Shown here: piece after piece, positions 1-9,637 of the stretch
How the letters are laid out: every line of letters starts with the position of its first letter
Position numbering within the stretch: position 1 is the first letter of the stretch
NCBI GenBank assembly: GCA_020050685.1
Contig: JAGVKG010000030.1
Span: forward strand, 1 to 56,666
DNA length: 56,666 nt
Source: Candidatus Obscuribacterales bacterium
GTDB lineage: Bacteria > Cyanobacteriota > Vampirovibrionia > Obscuribacterales > Obscuribacteraceae
Direction: 5' to 3'
Notes under the pieces: model-generated
Told to the model about the DNA's origin: nothing
Seen by the model: only the letters and a program-made list of their open reading frames with translations
Database searches by the model: none
Program-made: the position numbers and the translations under genes

Positions 1-100
1 ACAGGTTCACTCCTTTTGCTGCCTGACTGCACAATGGTTTAACGTGCTACGGTCATTTGGCTGGGCTTGACAAATCGGGCGCTTTCATGGAAGCGCTTAC

Positions 101-142
101 AAAAAGAAACGGGCGATGTATAGCACCGTCCGTTTCTCTTTT
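101..142 (-). terminator. Terminator of the rplM-rpsI end of the ribosomal operon
   Basis: Just downstream of the rpsI stop on the minus strand is a hairpin whose arms include GAAACGG and CCGTTTC around a partly paired inner stem, followed by a run of five T. This is a typical intrinsic terminator. A second short hairpin (GCGCTT/AAGCGC, about 79-96) lies directly after it. Positions 1-78 hold no gene that I can support. Confidence 0.7.
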
Positions 143-146
143 GATA

Positions 147-545
147 TTAGCGCTTGGAGAATTGGAAGCGCTTACGTGCCTTCTTGCGTCCATATTTCTT
201 ACGCTCTTTAGCACGTGCATCGCGAGTCAGAAGACCGTCGACACGCAACAAAGGACGATTTTGTGGTGATGCTTCGGCAAGTGCGCGAGCAATACCGTGT
301 CTGATTGCGCCAACTTGTCCGGCGATACCGCCACCACAAACTGTAGCAACTACATCGAAGCGACCGAGAGCATCGGCAGCATGGAAAGGAGCCATGATTT
401 CTTTTGGTAGAGCAGAGCGTCCACCAATGTAATCTTCCATCGTACGATTGTTGATGGTAACTGTTCCTGTACCAGGAACCAAACGCACACGTGCGGTAGC
501 TGTCTTTCTACGTCCTGTTCCACTGTACTGAATAACTGCGGTCAT
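147..545 (-). CDS. rpsI: 30S ribosomal protein S9
   Basis: S9 of the small subunit, 132 residues against a usual 127-130. The N-terminal part carries the family signature [12 protein letters not shown]. The C-terminus ends in the conserved basic tail with FSKR, which reaches towards the P-site tRNA in known ribosomes. The start is ATG with an AAGGAAC ribosome-binding site. It is the last gene of the long minus-strand operon, 57 nt after rplM, and is followed by an intrinsic terminator. Identity is certain. Confidence 0.98.
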   Translation of the reverse strand: MTAVIQYSGTGRRKTATARVRLVPGTGTVTINNRTMEDYIGGRSALPKEIMAPFHAADALGRFDVVATVCGGGIAGQVGAIRHGIARALAEASPQNRPLLRVDGLLTRDARAKERKKYGRKKARKRFQFSKR

Positions 546-602
546 TTACTGTTCCTTTTTGATTTGTCTTTGTTGATGTTGATATCGAAACTATTTTTGC
601 AA

Positions 603-1046
603 TTACGCCAATTTTGATTCGAGCTTTAGAGCAACTGGATTTTGAGCTTCATGTGGATGCTCGGTACCAGCGTAAACTTTCAGCTTGGTGAATTGGTGAT
701 CGCCTAAGCGTGTGTGAGGCAACATGCCACGGACGGCTTTCTCAATTACAGCTTCCGGACGACGATTGCGCAAAGATCCCAAAGTCTCTTCCTTGAAGCC
801 ACCTGGATAACCAGAGTGGTGGCGGTAAAGCTTTTGGGTTTCTTTATTGCCGGTGACTTTGATCTTCTCGGCATTGATGATAATGACGAAATCGCCACAG
901 TCTACGTGTGGGGTAAAAATTGCTTTGTTCTTACCGCGCAATATATTAGCTACGGTCGTTGACAGCCGACCCAATGTTTGTCCTTCAGCATCGATCAAAT
1001 GCCATTGGCTTTCTATGTCATTTTTATTGGGGCAAAACGTTTTCAC
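603..1046 (-). CDS. rplM: 50S ribosomal protein L13
   Basis: L13 of the large subunit, 147 residues, the usual bacterial size. The N-terminus shows [16 protein letters not shown] and the central region [11 protein letters not shown], both family signatures. The start codon is GTG, supported by an AGGAG ribosome-binding site about 9 nt upstream. It lies 34 nt after truA and is paired with rpsI, an order shared by many bacteria (truA-rplM-rpsI). Confidence 0.98.
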   Translation of the reverse strand: MKTFCPNKNDIESQWHLIDAEGQTLGRLSTTVANILRGKNKAIFTPHVDCGDFVIIINAEKIKVTGNKETQKLYRHHSGYPGGFKEETLGSLRNRRPEAVIEKAVRGMLPHTRLGDHQFTKLKVYAGTEHPHEAQNPVALKLESKLA

Positions 1047-1080
1047 GACTTCTCTCTCCTGGGCTGACTAACTTCGATTA

Positions 1081-1935
1081 TTATCTGGCGCTATGACTTA
1101 ACGGTTGGCTCTCTTGCTTGCCCGTAAACAGCCTGTACGCTTCGGGATATTCTACTGACTCCAAACTTAGACCCCACGAAGGGGCAGTTGGTCCAGTGAG
1201 TGCACGATTAGGCTCATTCAGAGCTTGGATAATACACTCAGGCTGACTCTTGCCGACGCCGATTTCTACTAGGGTCCCGACAATAATCCGCACCATATTG
1301 TACACGAAATGATTAGCTCTTATCCAGAATTCAAGCCTACCTTCAGGTAATTTCAATATTTCAGCCCGCATTACCTGGCAAATTGTCGTCGTCGTATCAG
1401 AATTTCTAGATTTAAAAGATTTAAAATCATGGCTACCGACCAGGTAAGCGGCCGCTTGCTGCATTTTTTCCAGATCTAGCTCGTAGGAAATGAAATAATG
1501 AGTGTCCCTTAATAAGGCAGATCTCTGCGGCCGGTTCAAAATTCGGTAGACGTATTGGCGGGCCTCGGCCGAAAATCTGGCGTGAAAAGTCTTTGGCACG
1601 ATTTGTGCTTGCGCAATTGATATGGCTTGCGGCAATATGCCATTGAGAGACCAAATTATGCGCCAAAGATCAATTTGATCTTCCCTATCAGGCCAATCGC
1701 AATGGACAACTTGTCCACTTGAGTGTACACCACTGTCCGTGCGTCCAGAAAATATGCAAGTTACCTGCCGGCGTGCTAGCGTGGAAACGGCCTTTTCCAT
1801 TTCAGACTGTATTGTAGCCACACCTAGTTGAAATTGCGAACCGCAAAATTGCTTACCGTTGTATTCCACACGCATGGCGATACGTGTCGTGTTTTCATGA
1901 TCATTTGACTGGCAAATTTGCTCTGTGTCGCTCAT
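1081..1935 (-). CDS. truA: tRNA pseudouridine(38-40) synthase TruA
   Basis: TruA isomerises uridines 38-40 in the tRNA anticodon arm. The catalytic aspartate sits in FSGRTDSGVHSSGQ. The N-terminal AMRVEYNGKQFCGSQ and the later NHFVYNMVRIIVGTLVEIG are typical family blocks. I chose the ATG at 1935 (284 residues) because GGA precedes it at reasonable spacing. An in-frame TTG at 1998 would add 21 residues with no clear ribosome-binding site, and the conserved domain begins only near residue 20 of the chosen start. It sits between rplQ and rplM in the operon. Confidence 0.95.
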   Translation of the reverse strand: MSDTEQICQSNDHENTTRIAMRVEYNGKQFCGSQFQLGVATIQSEMEKAVSTLARRQVTCIFSGRTDSGVHSSGQVVHCDWPDREDQIDLWRIIWSLNGILPQAISIAQAQIVPKTFHARFSAEARQYVYRILNRPQRSALLRDTHYFISYELDLEKMQQAAAYLVGSHDFKSFKSRNSDTTTTICQVMRAEILKLPEGRLEFWIRANHFVYNMVRIIVGTLVEIGVGKSQPECIIQALNEPNRALTGPTAPSWGLSLESVEYPEAYRLFTGKQESQPLSHSAR

Positions 1936-2019
1936 ATAGTTCCAAGCAAAAGGGGCAGTTGATCTTGCGATCCAACCGCCCCCAGAGAAGTCTCCCAAGG
2001 AGATCTCAAAAATCGTTGA

Positions 2020-2445
2020 TTACACTAACTGGATGATGGCCATCGGAGCTGCATCTCCGCGACGGAATCCGGCGCGAACAATACGGGTATAGCCACCCTT
2101 GCGATCCACATAACGAGGGGCAGTCTCGTCAAACACTTTGGTCACTACTTCATCATCATAGATGAAGGCAGCAACTTGTCTGCGAAGGTGCAAAGCGCGA
2201 GCCACTTTCTTAGCAGCATCGGCATCGCCTTCTTTGGCTTTCTTGGCTAATGTCTTATAGTCACCAAATTGAGCATGTTTTGCTTTGGTGATGATTTTTT
2301 CGGCTTCCGAACGTACTGCCTTTGCCTTAGCCACGGTGGTGATTATTTCATCGTGTCTAAGCAGCTCCGTCGCCAATGCTCTAAGCGTAGCTTTGCGCTG
2401 ATCGGCTGGAAGTCCTAATTGATGTTTCGGTACACGGTGACGCAT
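2020..2445 (-). CDS. rplQ: 50S ribosomal protein L17
   Basis: L17 of the large subunit. The N-terminus MRHRVPKHQLGLPADQRKA is diagnostic. At 141 residues it is longer than many homologues (about 116-127), with the extra length around residues 65-85 in an Ala/Lys-rich stretch. The C-terminus has GGYTRIVRAGFRRGDAAPMA. It follows rpoA by 48 nt, the standard alpha-operon order. Confidence 0.98.
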   Translation of the reverse strand: MRHRVPKHQLGLPADQRKATLRALATELLRHDEIITTVAKAKAVRSEAEKIITKAKHAQFGDYKTLAKKAKEGDADAAKKVARALHLRRQVAAFIYDDEVVTKVFDETAPRYVDRKGGYTRIVRAGFRRGDAAPMAIIQLV

Positions 2446-2493
2446 TGTCTTGGTCCTTGTATGGTGGTCTGGTCTTTAGTGATCTGGTCTACT

Positions 2494-3441
2494 TTAGAGT
2501 ACGGGCGGGCCATCAGAGAGGGCTAACCCAAATTGCCGAAGACGTTCGATGACTTCGTCGGCTGACTTCTTACCGAAGTTCTTGATGTTCATCAAGTCAT
2601 CATAGGAAAGCTTCAAGAGCTCGCCCAAGGAATTGATGTTGGCACGCTTCAAGCAATTGTAAGCGCGGACAGAAAGCTCGAGCTCTTCAATGGAAATTTG
2701 ATGGTGCTTGCTATCTGTTTGCTGAGGAGCAGCAGCAACTGGCACCATTGGCTTGCCGGAAAGTTCGGCAATTGGCACCAAGTGCTCAATCAGTTGTCTG
2801 GCAGCTTGGCTGACAGCTTCAGTAGCATCAATCGAACCATTGGTCCAAACTTCAATTGTCAGTTTGTCAAAATTGGTTGACTCACCAACACGAGTTGGCT
2901 CGACGTTGTAGCTTACGCGACGCACTGGCATGTACACAGCGTCAATCGGCAGAACGTCGACAGCTTGCTTGTAGTGACTGTGCGCATCAGCAGCAACATA
3001 ACCGCGACCACGCTCAACTGTAATTTCAGCGCGCAAGCGTCCACCATCGGCGACGGTGGCAATCTGCCAATCCGGATTGATGATCGAAACATCTGCTGGG
3101 CAGATGATGTCATGGCCGGTTACTGGTCCAGAGCGTTGTACATCTAAGCGCAAGTATTGCGGATCGTTGGAGAACGATTTCACGACCAAGCCTTTGAGGT
3201 TGAGCATGATGTCGATAACATCTTCCACAACACCATTGACGGTGGTGAATTCATGCGTAACACCTTCGATACGAACGGCTGTTACGGCAGCGCCATCTAA
3301 GGAGGAAAGCAAAACCCGTCTGAGGGAGTTGCCTAAAGTAGTGCCATATCCTCTTTCCAGAGGCTCAATGACAAACTTTCCGTAGATAGAGCCATCGACG
3401 CCTGTTTTGTTTTCTAAACATTTGATCTTCAGAGGTTCCAT
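2494..3441 (-). CDS. rpoA: DNA-directed RNA polymerase subunit alpha
   Basis: RNA polymerase alpha subunit. The N-terminal domain that dimerises and assembles the core carries EPLERGYGTTLGNSLRRVLL. The C-terminal domain, which contacts UP elements and activators, has ELSVRAYNCLKRANI and NIKNFGKKSADEVIERL. The ATG at 3441 (315 residues) has a GGAG site about 7 nt upstream and matches the usual family N-terminus. An in-frame ATG at 3525 would add 28 residues without a ribosome-binding site. The 128-nt gap to rpsD could hold an internal promoter, but I do not see a convincing one. Confidence 0.97.
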   Translation of the reverse strand: MEPLKIKCLENKTGVDGSIYGKFVIEPLERGYGTTLGNSLRRVLLSSLDGAAVTAVRIEGVTHEFTTVNGVVEDVIDIMLNLKGLVVKSFSNDPQYLRLDVQRSGPVTGHDIICPADVSIINPDWQIATVADGGRLRAEITVERGRGYVAADAHSHYKQAVDVLPIDAVYMPVRRVSYNVEPTRVGESTNFDKLTIEVWTNGSIDATEAVSQAARQLIEHLVPIAELSGKPMVPVAAAPQQTDSKHHQISIEELELSVRAYNCLKRANINSLGELLKLSYDDLMNIKNFGKKSADEVIERLRQFGLALSDGPPVL

Positions 3442-3569
3442 GATTTCTCCGTCAGGCAAATTGTAATTATGCTGCGATACTGTGCGGGGTTGAATAATAT
3501 TGTTCACGTTTGAATCGAGTTCCATATTTAGTGAGTGAGAATGCGCTTGCGCTGCTCCACCCTCTACGC

Positions 3570-4193
3570 TTAGCGTGAGTAGTGTTCAACGATAAGAGCT
3601 TCTTTGATGCTTTGATCAAGATCTTCTCTTACCGGCAGGCTAGAAATACTGGCTGAGAGCGCATCCATATCGCGACTCATCCAAGGTGGGCAAGTTGCGG
3701 TTGGATTTGCTTCTACGATGGCTTTGATCAGCTTCTTGCTGTTATCACGCACTGATACCACTTGTCCCAGCTTCAATTGGTAGGAACCAACTGTTACCTT
3801 CTTGCCGTCCACGTTGATGTGTCCGTGCAGAATAAGCTGACGAGCTTGAGCTCTTGATGGAGCCAAACCGGCGCGGTAGACGATATTGTCCAAGCGCGAC
3901 TCGAGCAATTGCAAAAGTCTCAAACCAGTTGGAACTTTCTTTTGACGGGCGGCTTTTTCAAAGTAGCTTGAGAATTGGCCTTCGAGCATGCCGAAGGTGC
4001 GACGAAGTTTTTGCTTCTCGCGCAATTGCACGGCAAATTCCGACTGCTTCTTGCGGTCTTGTCCGTGTTGACCACTGCCATAGCGTCTGCGCTCAATGGC
4101 ACACTTGGTAGTGAAACAACGCGAGCCTTTCAAGAAAAGCTTTTCGCCTTCGTTGCGGCAGAGTTTGCAAACTGAATCCGTATATCTGGCCAA
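3570..4193 (-). CDS. rpsD: 30S ribosomal protein S4, zinc-binding form
   Basis: S4 of the small subunit, 207 residues. Four cysteines (9, 12, 26, 31) form the CX2C...CX4C zinc site of the cysteine-containing S4 type. The S4 RNA-binding domain is clear in [20 protein letters not shown] and [11 protein letters not shown]. In many bacteria S4 represses its own operon; nothing in the sequence here proves that. The gene sits between rpsK and rpoA, as in many Firmicutes and Proteobacteria. Confidence 0.98.
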   Translation of the reverse strand: MARYTDSVCKLCRNEGEKLFLKGSRCFTTKCAIERRRYGSGQHGQDRKKQSEFAVQLREKQKLRRTFGMLEGQFSSYFEKAARQKKVPTGLRLLQLLESRLDNIVYRAGLAPSRAQARQLILHGHINVDGKKVTVGSYQLKLGQVVSVRDNSKKLIKAIVEANPTATCPPWMSRDMDALSASISSLPVREDLDQSIKEALIVEHYSR

Positions 4194-4254
4194 GGCCTAA
4201 TCTCCTATCAATCGGGTGAGGTCAATCTTCGTAGAATGATTTCACCCCTACAAG

Positions 4255-4647
4255 TTATACGCGACGGCGCTTGGGTGGCCGACAACCGTTGTGGGGAATT
4301 GGTGTTACGTCTTTGATCAACGTGATTTCCAAGCCTGCGGCTTGCAAGGCACGGATTGCTGTCTCACGACCGGCACCAGGACCTTTGACTAAAACTTCTA
4401 CTTGGCGCATGCCTTGGTCCATCGAACGACGTGCCACCATTTCTGCAGCTTGTTGTGCAGCAAATGGAGTGCCCTTCTTGGCGCCCTTAAAACCGACAGT
4501 GCCGGCAGATGACCAAGCAATTACTTGCCCTTGTGGATCTGTCGACGAGACGATTGTGTTGTTGAACGTCGATTGAATGTGAACGACGCCTTGGAGCACA
4601 TGGCGGCGCTCTTTCTTCTTAGTTCTTGCTTTCGGTGCTTTGGCCAT
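4255..4647 (-). CDS. rpsK: 30S ribosomal protein S11
   Basis: S11 of the small-subunit platform, 130 residues. Signatures are [18 protein letters not shown] and the C-terminal block [15 protein letters not shown]. It is 11 nt downstream of rpsM, so the two are surely co-transcribed. Length and sequence are ordinary. Confidence 0.98.
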   Translation of the reverse strand: MAKAPKARTKKKERRHVLQGVVHIQSTFNNTIVSSTDPQGQVIAWSSAGTVGFKGAKKGTPFAAQQAAEMVARRSMDQGMRQVEVLVKGPGAGRETAIRALQAAGLEITLIKDVTPIPHNGCRPPKRRRV

Positions 4648-4658
4648 TATCCTGTTCC

Positions 4659-5045
4659 TTAACCCTTAGATGGTGCTATTTTCTTGCCGGCAACGGTGGC
4701 GCGCTTGCGTCCACGACGTGTACGAGCATTAGTTTTGGTACGTTGACCACGAGTCGGCAATCCTTTGCGGTGACGCTGGCCACGGAAACAATTGATTTCG
4801 ATCAATCGCTTAACGTTGAGACCTTCCATACGACGGAGGTCGCCTTCTACTTGCCAGTTCTTATCAATCTCTTCGCGAATTCGATTGACTTCGTCTTCTG
4901 TTAGATCTTGCACACGTCTCTCGTCAGAGATACCGATTTTTTCGCAAATCTGATCGGCAGCAGAACGTCCTATCCCAAAAATATAGGTAAGGGCGATTGG
5001 TGCTCTTTTATTTCGTGGCAGGTCTACACCCGCAATTCGTGCCAT
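4659..5045 (-). CDS. rpsM: 30S ribosomal protein S13
   Basis: S13 of the small-subunit head, 128 residues. The N-terminus [19 protein letters not shown], the helix-hairpin-helix region with YIFGIGRS, and the basic tail with [17 protein letters not shown] are all characteristic. A GGAGG ribosome-binding site lies 5 nt before the ATG. It follows rpmJ by 89 nt. Confidence 0.98.
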   Translation of the reverse strand: MARIAGVDLPRNKRAPIALTYIFGIGRSAADQICEKIGISDERRVQDLTEDEVNRIREEIDKNWQVEGDLRRMEGLNVKRLIEINCFRGQRHRKGLPTRGQRTKTNARTRRGRKRATVAGKKIAPSKG

Positions 5046-5134
5046 TTATCCTCCATGCCTCTTTCGCATTTGATCAATTGATACCTTATTTCAACGCTCC
5101 GGTTTTTAGCTTTCAGATCGAAGCTAAATAGTTA

Positions 5135-5248
5135 CTAACCTTGACGTTGTTTGTGTTTAGGATTTTCACAGATGATGGCAACGCGCCCTTTGCGGCGAAT
5201 TACCTTACACTTCTCACATATTTTTTTTACTGAGGCTCTAACCTTCAT
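5135..5248 (-). CDS. rpmJ: 50S ribosomal protein L36, zinc-binding form
   Basis: L36, 37 residues, starting [14 protein letters not shown]. Cysteines at 11, 14 and 27 and a histidine at 32 form the zinc-ribbon site of the cysteine-containing L36 type. The reading frame is open upstream for 32 more codons, but the ATG at 5248 has a GGAAG site at good spacing and matches the universal family start, so the longer version is rejected. It lies between infA and rpsM as in most bacteria. Confidence 0.96.
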   Translation of the reverse strand: MKVRASVKKICEKCKVIRRKGRVAIICENPKHKQRQG

Positions 5249-5359
5249 AACTACACTTCCATGGGCGTTTTGGGCTTCTAGAACAAGAGACTTTGCCCTC
5301 TCCGTTTCCTTCAGACTTGTCCTAGAGAATACGGATTTAGACAAAAAGAGTATTGTACA

Positions 5360-5581
5360 TCAATCTTTGATTCTATAGGTAATTCTTCCGCGTGTTAAAT
5401 CATATGGCGTAAGTTCAACACGTACTCGATCACCCGGTAAAATCTTAATAAAGTTCTTGCGAATCTTTCCAGAGATGTGGGCTAGCACCTTGTGACCGTT
5501 ATCAAGTTCCACACGAAACATAGCATTCGGTAACGATTCCCGAATGGTTCCCTCAAACTCGATTACCCCTTGCTTGGTCAT
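5360..5581 (-). CDS. infA: Translation initiation factor IF-1
   Basis: IF-1, a single OB-fold domain of 73 residues that binds the ribosomal A site during initiation. The sequence shows [20 protein letters not shown] and [18 protein letters not shown]. Its ATG overlaps the map stop codon in an ATGA arrangement, indicating translational coupling. A gap of about 110 nt separates it from rpmJ. Confidence 0.98.
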   Translation of the reverse strand: MTKQGVIEFEGTIRESLPNAMFRVELDNGHKVLAHISGKIRKNFIKILPGDRVRVELTPYDLTRGRITYRIKD

Positions 5582-6363
5582 TTAATTACCTCATTAGGAC
5601 GCTTGGTCAAGATTTCCACACCATCGTCTGTTATCAAAAGTGAATGTTCAAAATGCGCCGATGGTTTGTAATCCTTCGTCACAACTGTCCAACCATCTTG
5701 CTTCAATCGCACGTGATCGCCACCCTGGTTAAACATTGGCTCAATTGCAATTACCATACCAGCTTTCAACTTCGTCTTGCTACCGGAACGATAGTTGAGG
5801 ATGAAAGGATCTTCATGATACTGATAGCCTATGCCATGTCCGCCGTACTCGCGCACGATGCCATAACCACCAGCTTTAGCAATGTCTTCGATGGCACCGC
5901 CAATATCGTCAAGCGTGGCACCAGCCTTGCAGACACTAATGGCGGCATACAAAGATGCTTTAGTATCAGCCAAAAGTTTCTCTAAGCGCGGCGAAATTTG
6001 CCCACATGCCACCGTGATGGCAGTATCCCCAATGAAGTCGAAATGCTTGCCATTTTCGGTCTTGCGCACGGTGGCCCCAAGATCGAGAGAAACGATGTCC
6101 CCTTCTTTGAGAATCTTGTTTTTGTTGGGAATGCCGTGCACTACTTCTTCATTGACAGAACTGCACACCGTGGCAGGAAAGCCACGGTAGCCTTTAAATG
6201 TTGGTGTTGCACCAGCCTCACGAATTAGCTTTTCGGCTAGTTCATCCAATTCCCAGGTAGAAATTCCAGGTTGCACCATCTGCGAAATGGCCTCAAGCGT
6301 GGAGCCGGCAATTTGACCAGCTTTACGAATCAGCTCAATATCGGGAACAGCAGTAACAATCAT
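5578..6363 (-). CDS. map: Type I methionine aminopeptidase
   Basis: Removes the initiator methionine from nascent proteins. It has 261 residues with the pita-bread fold and the dimetal ligands: aspartates in SLDLGA and FIGDTAI, the histidine in [12 protein letters not shown], and glutamates in AIEPMF and near the C-terminus (HFEHSLLI). A small insertion (around [10 protein letters not shown]) sits between the two aspartates. It overlaps adk upstream and infA downstream by 4 nt each, so adk-map-infA is tightly coupled. Confidence 0.96.
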   Translation of the reverse strand: MIVTAVPDIELIRKAGQIAGSTLEAISQMVQPGISTWELDELAEKLIREAGATPTFKGYRGFPATVCSSVNEEVVHGIPNKNKILKEGDIVSLDLGATVRKTENGKHFDFIGDTAITVACGQISPRLEKLLADTKASLYAAISVCKAGATLDDIGGAIEDIAKAGGYGIVREYGGHGIGYQYHEDPFILNYRSGSKTKLKAGMVIAIEPMFNQGGDHVRLKQDGWTVVTKDYKPSAHFEHSLLITDDGVEILTKRPNEVIK

Positions 6364-7016
6364 ACTAATACCTTTATTGTGCGCAGAATGTCGGAGAAAA
6401 TTTCATCCACGTCACCCTGACCATCAATCGTACGCAAAATCAATCGTGCATCGTAGTATTCAATTAACGGCTCAGTTTCCTTCTCGTAAACTTTGAGGCG
6501 ATTACGCACAACTTCTTCATTATCATCCGAACGCTTGGTCAAGGCTGATCCACAGACATCACAAATGTCATCTTTCTTTGGTGGCATGAACTTGATGTGA
6601 TAAGTCGAACCGCATTCTTTATTGCCGCAAGTCCGTCTGCCGCAAATGCGTTCGGTGAGCAAATTAAAGTCAACTTGCATATTGATCACAACGGTCAATT
6701 GCTTGTTCAATTTTTCCAAAAGCTGATCCAAACTGCCGGCTTGAGCTAAATTGCGCGGGAAGCCATCGAGAATGAAACCCTTGGCGCATTCAGGACGGGC
6801 AAGTTTTTCTTCGAACATGGCAATCAAAACTTCATCCGGCACCAGAACGCCTTTGTCCATATAGGACTTTGCTTTCAAACCGGTTGGTGTACCTTCCTTG
6901 ACTGCTTCGCGCAAAAGATCACCAGAGGACAAATGAGCCAGATCCAAGTGCTTGGACAAGCGTTTGCACTGCGTGCCTTTACCAGCCCCTGGCGCACCAA
7001 GAAATAGAATTTGCAT
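6360..7016 (-). CDS. adk: Adenylate kinase
   Basis: Catalyses ATP + AMP = 2 ADP. The P-loop is GAPGAGKGTQ at residues 7-16, and DGFPRNLAQA marks the AMP-binding region. The LID domain is of the long type with four cysteines (CGNKEC and CDVC), a probable structural zinc site. The first pair is spaced CX4C instead of the usual CX2C. It has 218 residues and starts 3 nt after secY. Confidence 0.97.
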   Translation of the reverse strand: MQILFLGAPGAGKGTQCKRLSKHLDLAHLSSGDLLREAVKEGTPTGLKAKSYMDKGVLVPDEVLIAMFEEKLARPECAKGFILDGFPRNLAQAGSLDQLLEKLNKQLTVVINMQVDFNLLTERICGRRTCGNKECGSTYHIKFMPPKKDDICDVCGSALTKRSDDNEEVVRNRLKVYEKETEPLIEYYDARLILRTIDGQGDVDEIFSDILRTIKVLV

Positions 7017-7019
7017 CGC

Positions 7020-8483
7020 TTATATTTCCTTTTTCTCGCCCGGGCCTTTAAACAAGCCGCGAGCCTGATAACGAGCCGACAAAGCATGAGTCAAGATTTG
7101 TCTTTGCGTATCAATTGCCACACCAACCAAGATGATCAATGATGTCGAACCCAAACCTTGCAAGGTTTGCACATAAGTTGCTTGCTCAACGTGAATTGGC
7201 AAAATGGCGACGATACCGATGGCACTGGCACCAATGAAGATCAAACGATTCAATGTCTGCTCAAGGAATTCTGCTGTCGGTCTACCCGGACGAATGCCTT
7301 GAATGGCGCGACCAGATCGTCTGAGGTTTTCTGCCATATCGCGCACCGGTAAAACAATTGATGCGTAGAAGAAAGCAAAAAAGACAATCAGTAAGAAGTA
7401 CAAAAGTGAATGTTCCCAGTGGTAGTAGGACAAAGTGTTGGTGAATTCCGTCGAGATGAAATCCCAAACTGCTAACACGGTCGGTTGCTTGGAAAAACTT
7501 TCAAAGGCAGGACCGATGCCACCACCAAGACTAGTCAGACCGGCATAAAGGCCGCCCAAAGGATTTGTATGCCTTTGGCCCAAAAACGACATGACGGTAG
7601 ATGGGAACATCAAAAGTGAAGAAGCAAAAATGATTGCCATAACGCCCGATGGGTTTACCGGCAAATACATGTAATCGTCCGGAGCAGCAAATACTTGCCG
7701 ACCGACATTGCGCCTTGCACCAAGCACCATGATTTTCCTCACTCCTTGCTGCAAGGCAACAATCATTGCCACAAGCGCCAGAAAGACGAGAACCAGAATT
7801 ACCACACCCCAAACTGGAGACTGTCCGGTTTGTACAGCTTCATATGTATTTTTGACCATCACAGGTAAGCGCGAAGCAATACCGAGGAAGATCAAAAGTG
7901 AGGCACCATTACCGACACCGCGTGCCGTAATCAGCTCCCCAAGCCACATGATCAAAACAGCCGATGCCGTCAAAATCACAGTGGTATTAATCATGAAGCC
8001 GATGCCCGGTGTAAGCACCACATCCGGACTATGAATTTGGGTAAGCAACTTTGCCAGCATGAAGCTTTGGAAGCCGCCCAATAAAACAGTGGCATAACGT
8101 GTGTATTGCTGCAGTTGTTTGCGACCAGCTTCGCCTGAGTGCTTTTGCAGCTCCTCAAGTTTAGGCACAACCACAGTCATCAATTGCATGATGATTGAAG
8201 CTGTGATGTATGGTCCGATACCCATGGAAAAAATTGAAAGCTTGTTCAAGGCGCCGCCTGTGAACAAGTCGATCATGCCAAGCAAGTTTTGTGCAAGTTC
8301 CGGGTGGCGGAGAAATGCTGAGGGATCGACCCCAGGAATTGGAATATGCACGCCAATTCTATAGATGGCAATTACCATGAGCGTAAACAAAATGCGCTCC
8401 TTCAGCCCGGCGGCCGATAGGAGCTTCATCATGTCTTCTGGTGCGCCTATTTTGCCACCACGCCTTGCTACACTTTGCGACAT
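7020..8483 (-). CDS. secY: Protein translocase subunit SecY
   Basis: Central channel of the Sec translocon in the inner membrane. It has 487 residues with about ten hydrophobic helices. Family signatures are YRIGVHIPIPGVDPSAF near the N-terminus, FTGGALNKLSIFSMGIGPYI in the plug region and RYQARGLFKG at the C-terminus. It is slightly longer than the common length of about 430, with extra residues spread over periplasmic and cytoplasmic loops. Normal position in the spc operon, except that an extra small ORF precedes it. Confidence 0.97.
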   Translation of the reverse strand: MSQSVARRGGKIGAPEDMMKLLSAAGLKERILFTLMVIAIYRIGVHIPIPGVDPSAFLRHPELAQNLLGMIDLFTGGALNKLSIFSMGIGPYITASIIMQLMTVVVPKLEELQKHSGEAGRKQLQQYTRYATVLLGGFQSFMLAKLLTQIHSPDVVLTPGIGFMINTTVILTASAVLIMWLGELITARGVGNGASLLIFLGIASRLPVMVKNTYEAVQTGQSPVWGVVILVLVFLALVAMIVALQQGVRKIMVLGARRNVGRQVFAAPDDYMYLPVNPSGVMAIIFASSLLMFPSTVMSFLGQRHTNPLGGLYAGLTSLGGGIGPAFESFSKQPTVLAVWDFISTEFTNTLSYYHWEHSLLYFLLIVFFAFFYASIVLPVRDMAENLRRSGRAIQGIRPGRPTAEFLEQTLNRLIFIGASAIGIVAILPIHVEQATYVQTLQGLGSTSLIILVGVAIDTQRQILTHALSARYQARGLFKGPGEKKEI

Positions 8484-8511
8484 TTGCTGCCTCGTATTTC
8501 AGTTAGTTACT

Positions 8512-8796
8512 TTAGGTAGGGATTAGCTCTCGGCTATGATCCGCTCTACGGCGTACCGGACGATCTTCGGACATGATGCCCGACTCGTGACGGCGATGAT
8601 GCTGCCGATTTGGTTTTTGTCTCTGGCCGAGAGAATGTTGTCTGGCTGGTATCAGCTCGAGCTCGTCAATTTCAATTTCCTCAAGACCTGGCTCGGCAAT
8701 CAGGCCGGCATAAAGTCTTTCAGCAATTATTGAATAGTAGCCGCGAGCGACAGAACTTTCCGATTCCATATAATGGGAATAATCGAGTTTTAGCAT
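8512..8796 (-). CDS. Hypothetical protein between rplO and secY
   Basis: A 94-residue ORF, starting at an ATG with an AAGGG site about 10 nt upstream (a frame-open ATG at 8835 is less well supported). I do not recognise the family. The first half is acidic, with an EEIEIDELELIP stretch. The second half is basic and rich in Arg, His and Gln (RQKPNRQHHRRHESG). It fills the gap between rplO and secY on the operon strand, where most bacteria have no gene. The gap itself is real; whether it is translated needs homologues or proteomics. Confidence 0.55.
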   Translation of the reverse strand: MLKLDYSHYMESESSVARGYYSIIAERLYAGLIAEPGLEEIEIDELELIPARQHSLGQRQKPNRQHHRRHESGIMSEDRPVRRRADHSRELIPT

Positions 8797-8838
8797 GGAG
8801 CTTGGTTCCCTTAGTTGTTTGAATGATTGTGGCAATTT

Positions 8839-9318
8839 CTAAGCTTGTTCGCCGCCGATAATTTCGACAGAGCCACCAGCTTTTTCAATTTTTTCGCGAG
8901 CACCGGCAGACACGTGATGAGCACGTACCTTTAATGCTACTTTCAATTCGCCATTGCCCAAAATGCGCAATGAATCACTGACTTTACGCAAAAGTTTTGC
9001 TTCAACCAAGGCTTCCGGATTGACTTCGCTACCAGAGGCCAAAATATTTAAAGCACCAACGTTTACTTCAATCCATTTGCGGGTGTTCACTGCATCAAAG
9101 TTGTGAATTTTTGGTAGACGACGGAAAAGTGGAGTCTGACCACCTTCAAAGCCGAAGCGGAAGGAATAACCCGAACGCTGACCTTGACCGTTGTGCCCAC
9201 GAGTGGATGTCTTACCATGACCGGATGCGCGGCCGCGGCCAACACGCTTGCGGGCTCTGGTTGCACCTTCATCTGGTCTCAAATCAGCAAGTGTGATTTT
9301 TGTAGTTGTTGAACTCAT
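8839..9318 (-). CDS. rplO: 50S ribosomal protein L15
   Basis: L15 of the large subunit, 159 residues. The glycine- and arginine-rich N-terminus (KRVGRGRASGHGKTSTRGHN) and GFEGGQTPLFRRLPK are diagnostic. The C-terminus includes VRAHHVSAGAREKIEKAGG. It follows rpmD and precedes a small unknown ORF before secY. Confidence 0.98.
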   Translation of the reverse strand: MSSTTTKITLADLRPDEGATRARKRVGRGRASGHGKTSTRGHNGQGQRSGYSFRFGFEGGQTPLFRRLPKIHNFDAVNTRKWIEVNVGALNILASGSEVNPEALVEAKLLRKVSDSLRILGNGELKVALKVRAHHVSAGAREKIEKAGGSVEIIGGEQA

Positions 9319-9381
9319 TGTTTCTCCTTTGCCTTGCGCCTTGCATGCAATACATGCTTGACTCGGCTATCTATTGATTGA

Positions 9382-9618
9382 TTAAGCTTCAACCTTTTTT
9401 GCTTTGGTTGCTTTTTTGACTTTATTGTCTTTGCCACCATCTTCTTCATGAGCACAAACAGTAACAAGGTGATGAACCTTGTTGACCATGCCGCGAATAG
9501 TTGGTGAATCGGCTCTGACTACAGAAGAGCCGAATTTGCCCAAGCCTAAAGCCCGGACAACACGACGTTGAACTTCTGTTTTGGCAGTCAAACCTCTGGT
9601 TAGTGTGATCTTCAACAT
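9382..9618 (-). CDS. rpmD: 50S ribosomal protein L30
   Basis: L30 of the large subunit. The core [20 protein letters not shown] and the [19 protein letters not shown] region are clear. At 78 residues it is longer than the usual 58-61 because of a charged C-terminal tail rich in Lys and Ala (about the last 18 residues). It sits between rpsE and rplO. Confidence 0.96.
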   Translation of the reverse strand: MLKITLTRGLTAKTEVQRRVVRALGLGKFGSSVVRADSPTIRGMVNKVHHLVTVCAHEEDGGKDNKVKKATKAKKVEA

Positions 9619-9637
9619 GACAAAAATCCCTTATGAC

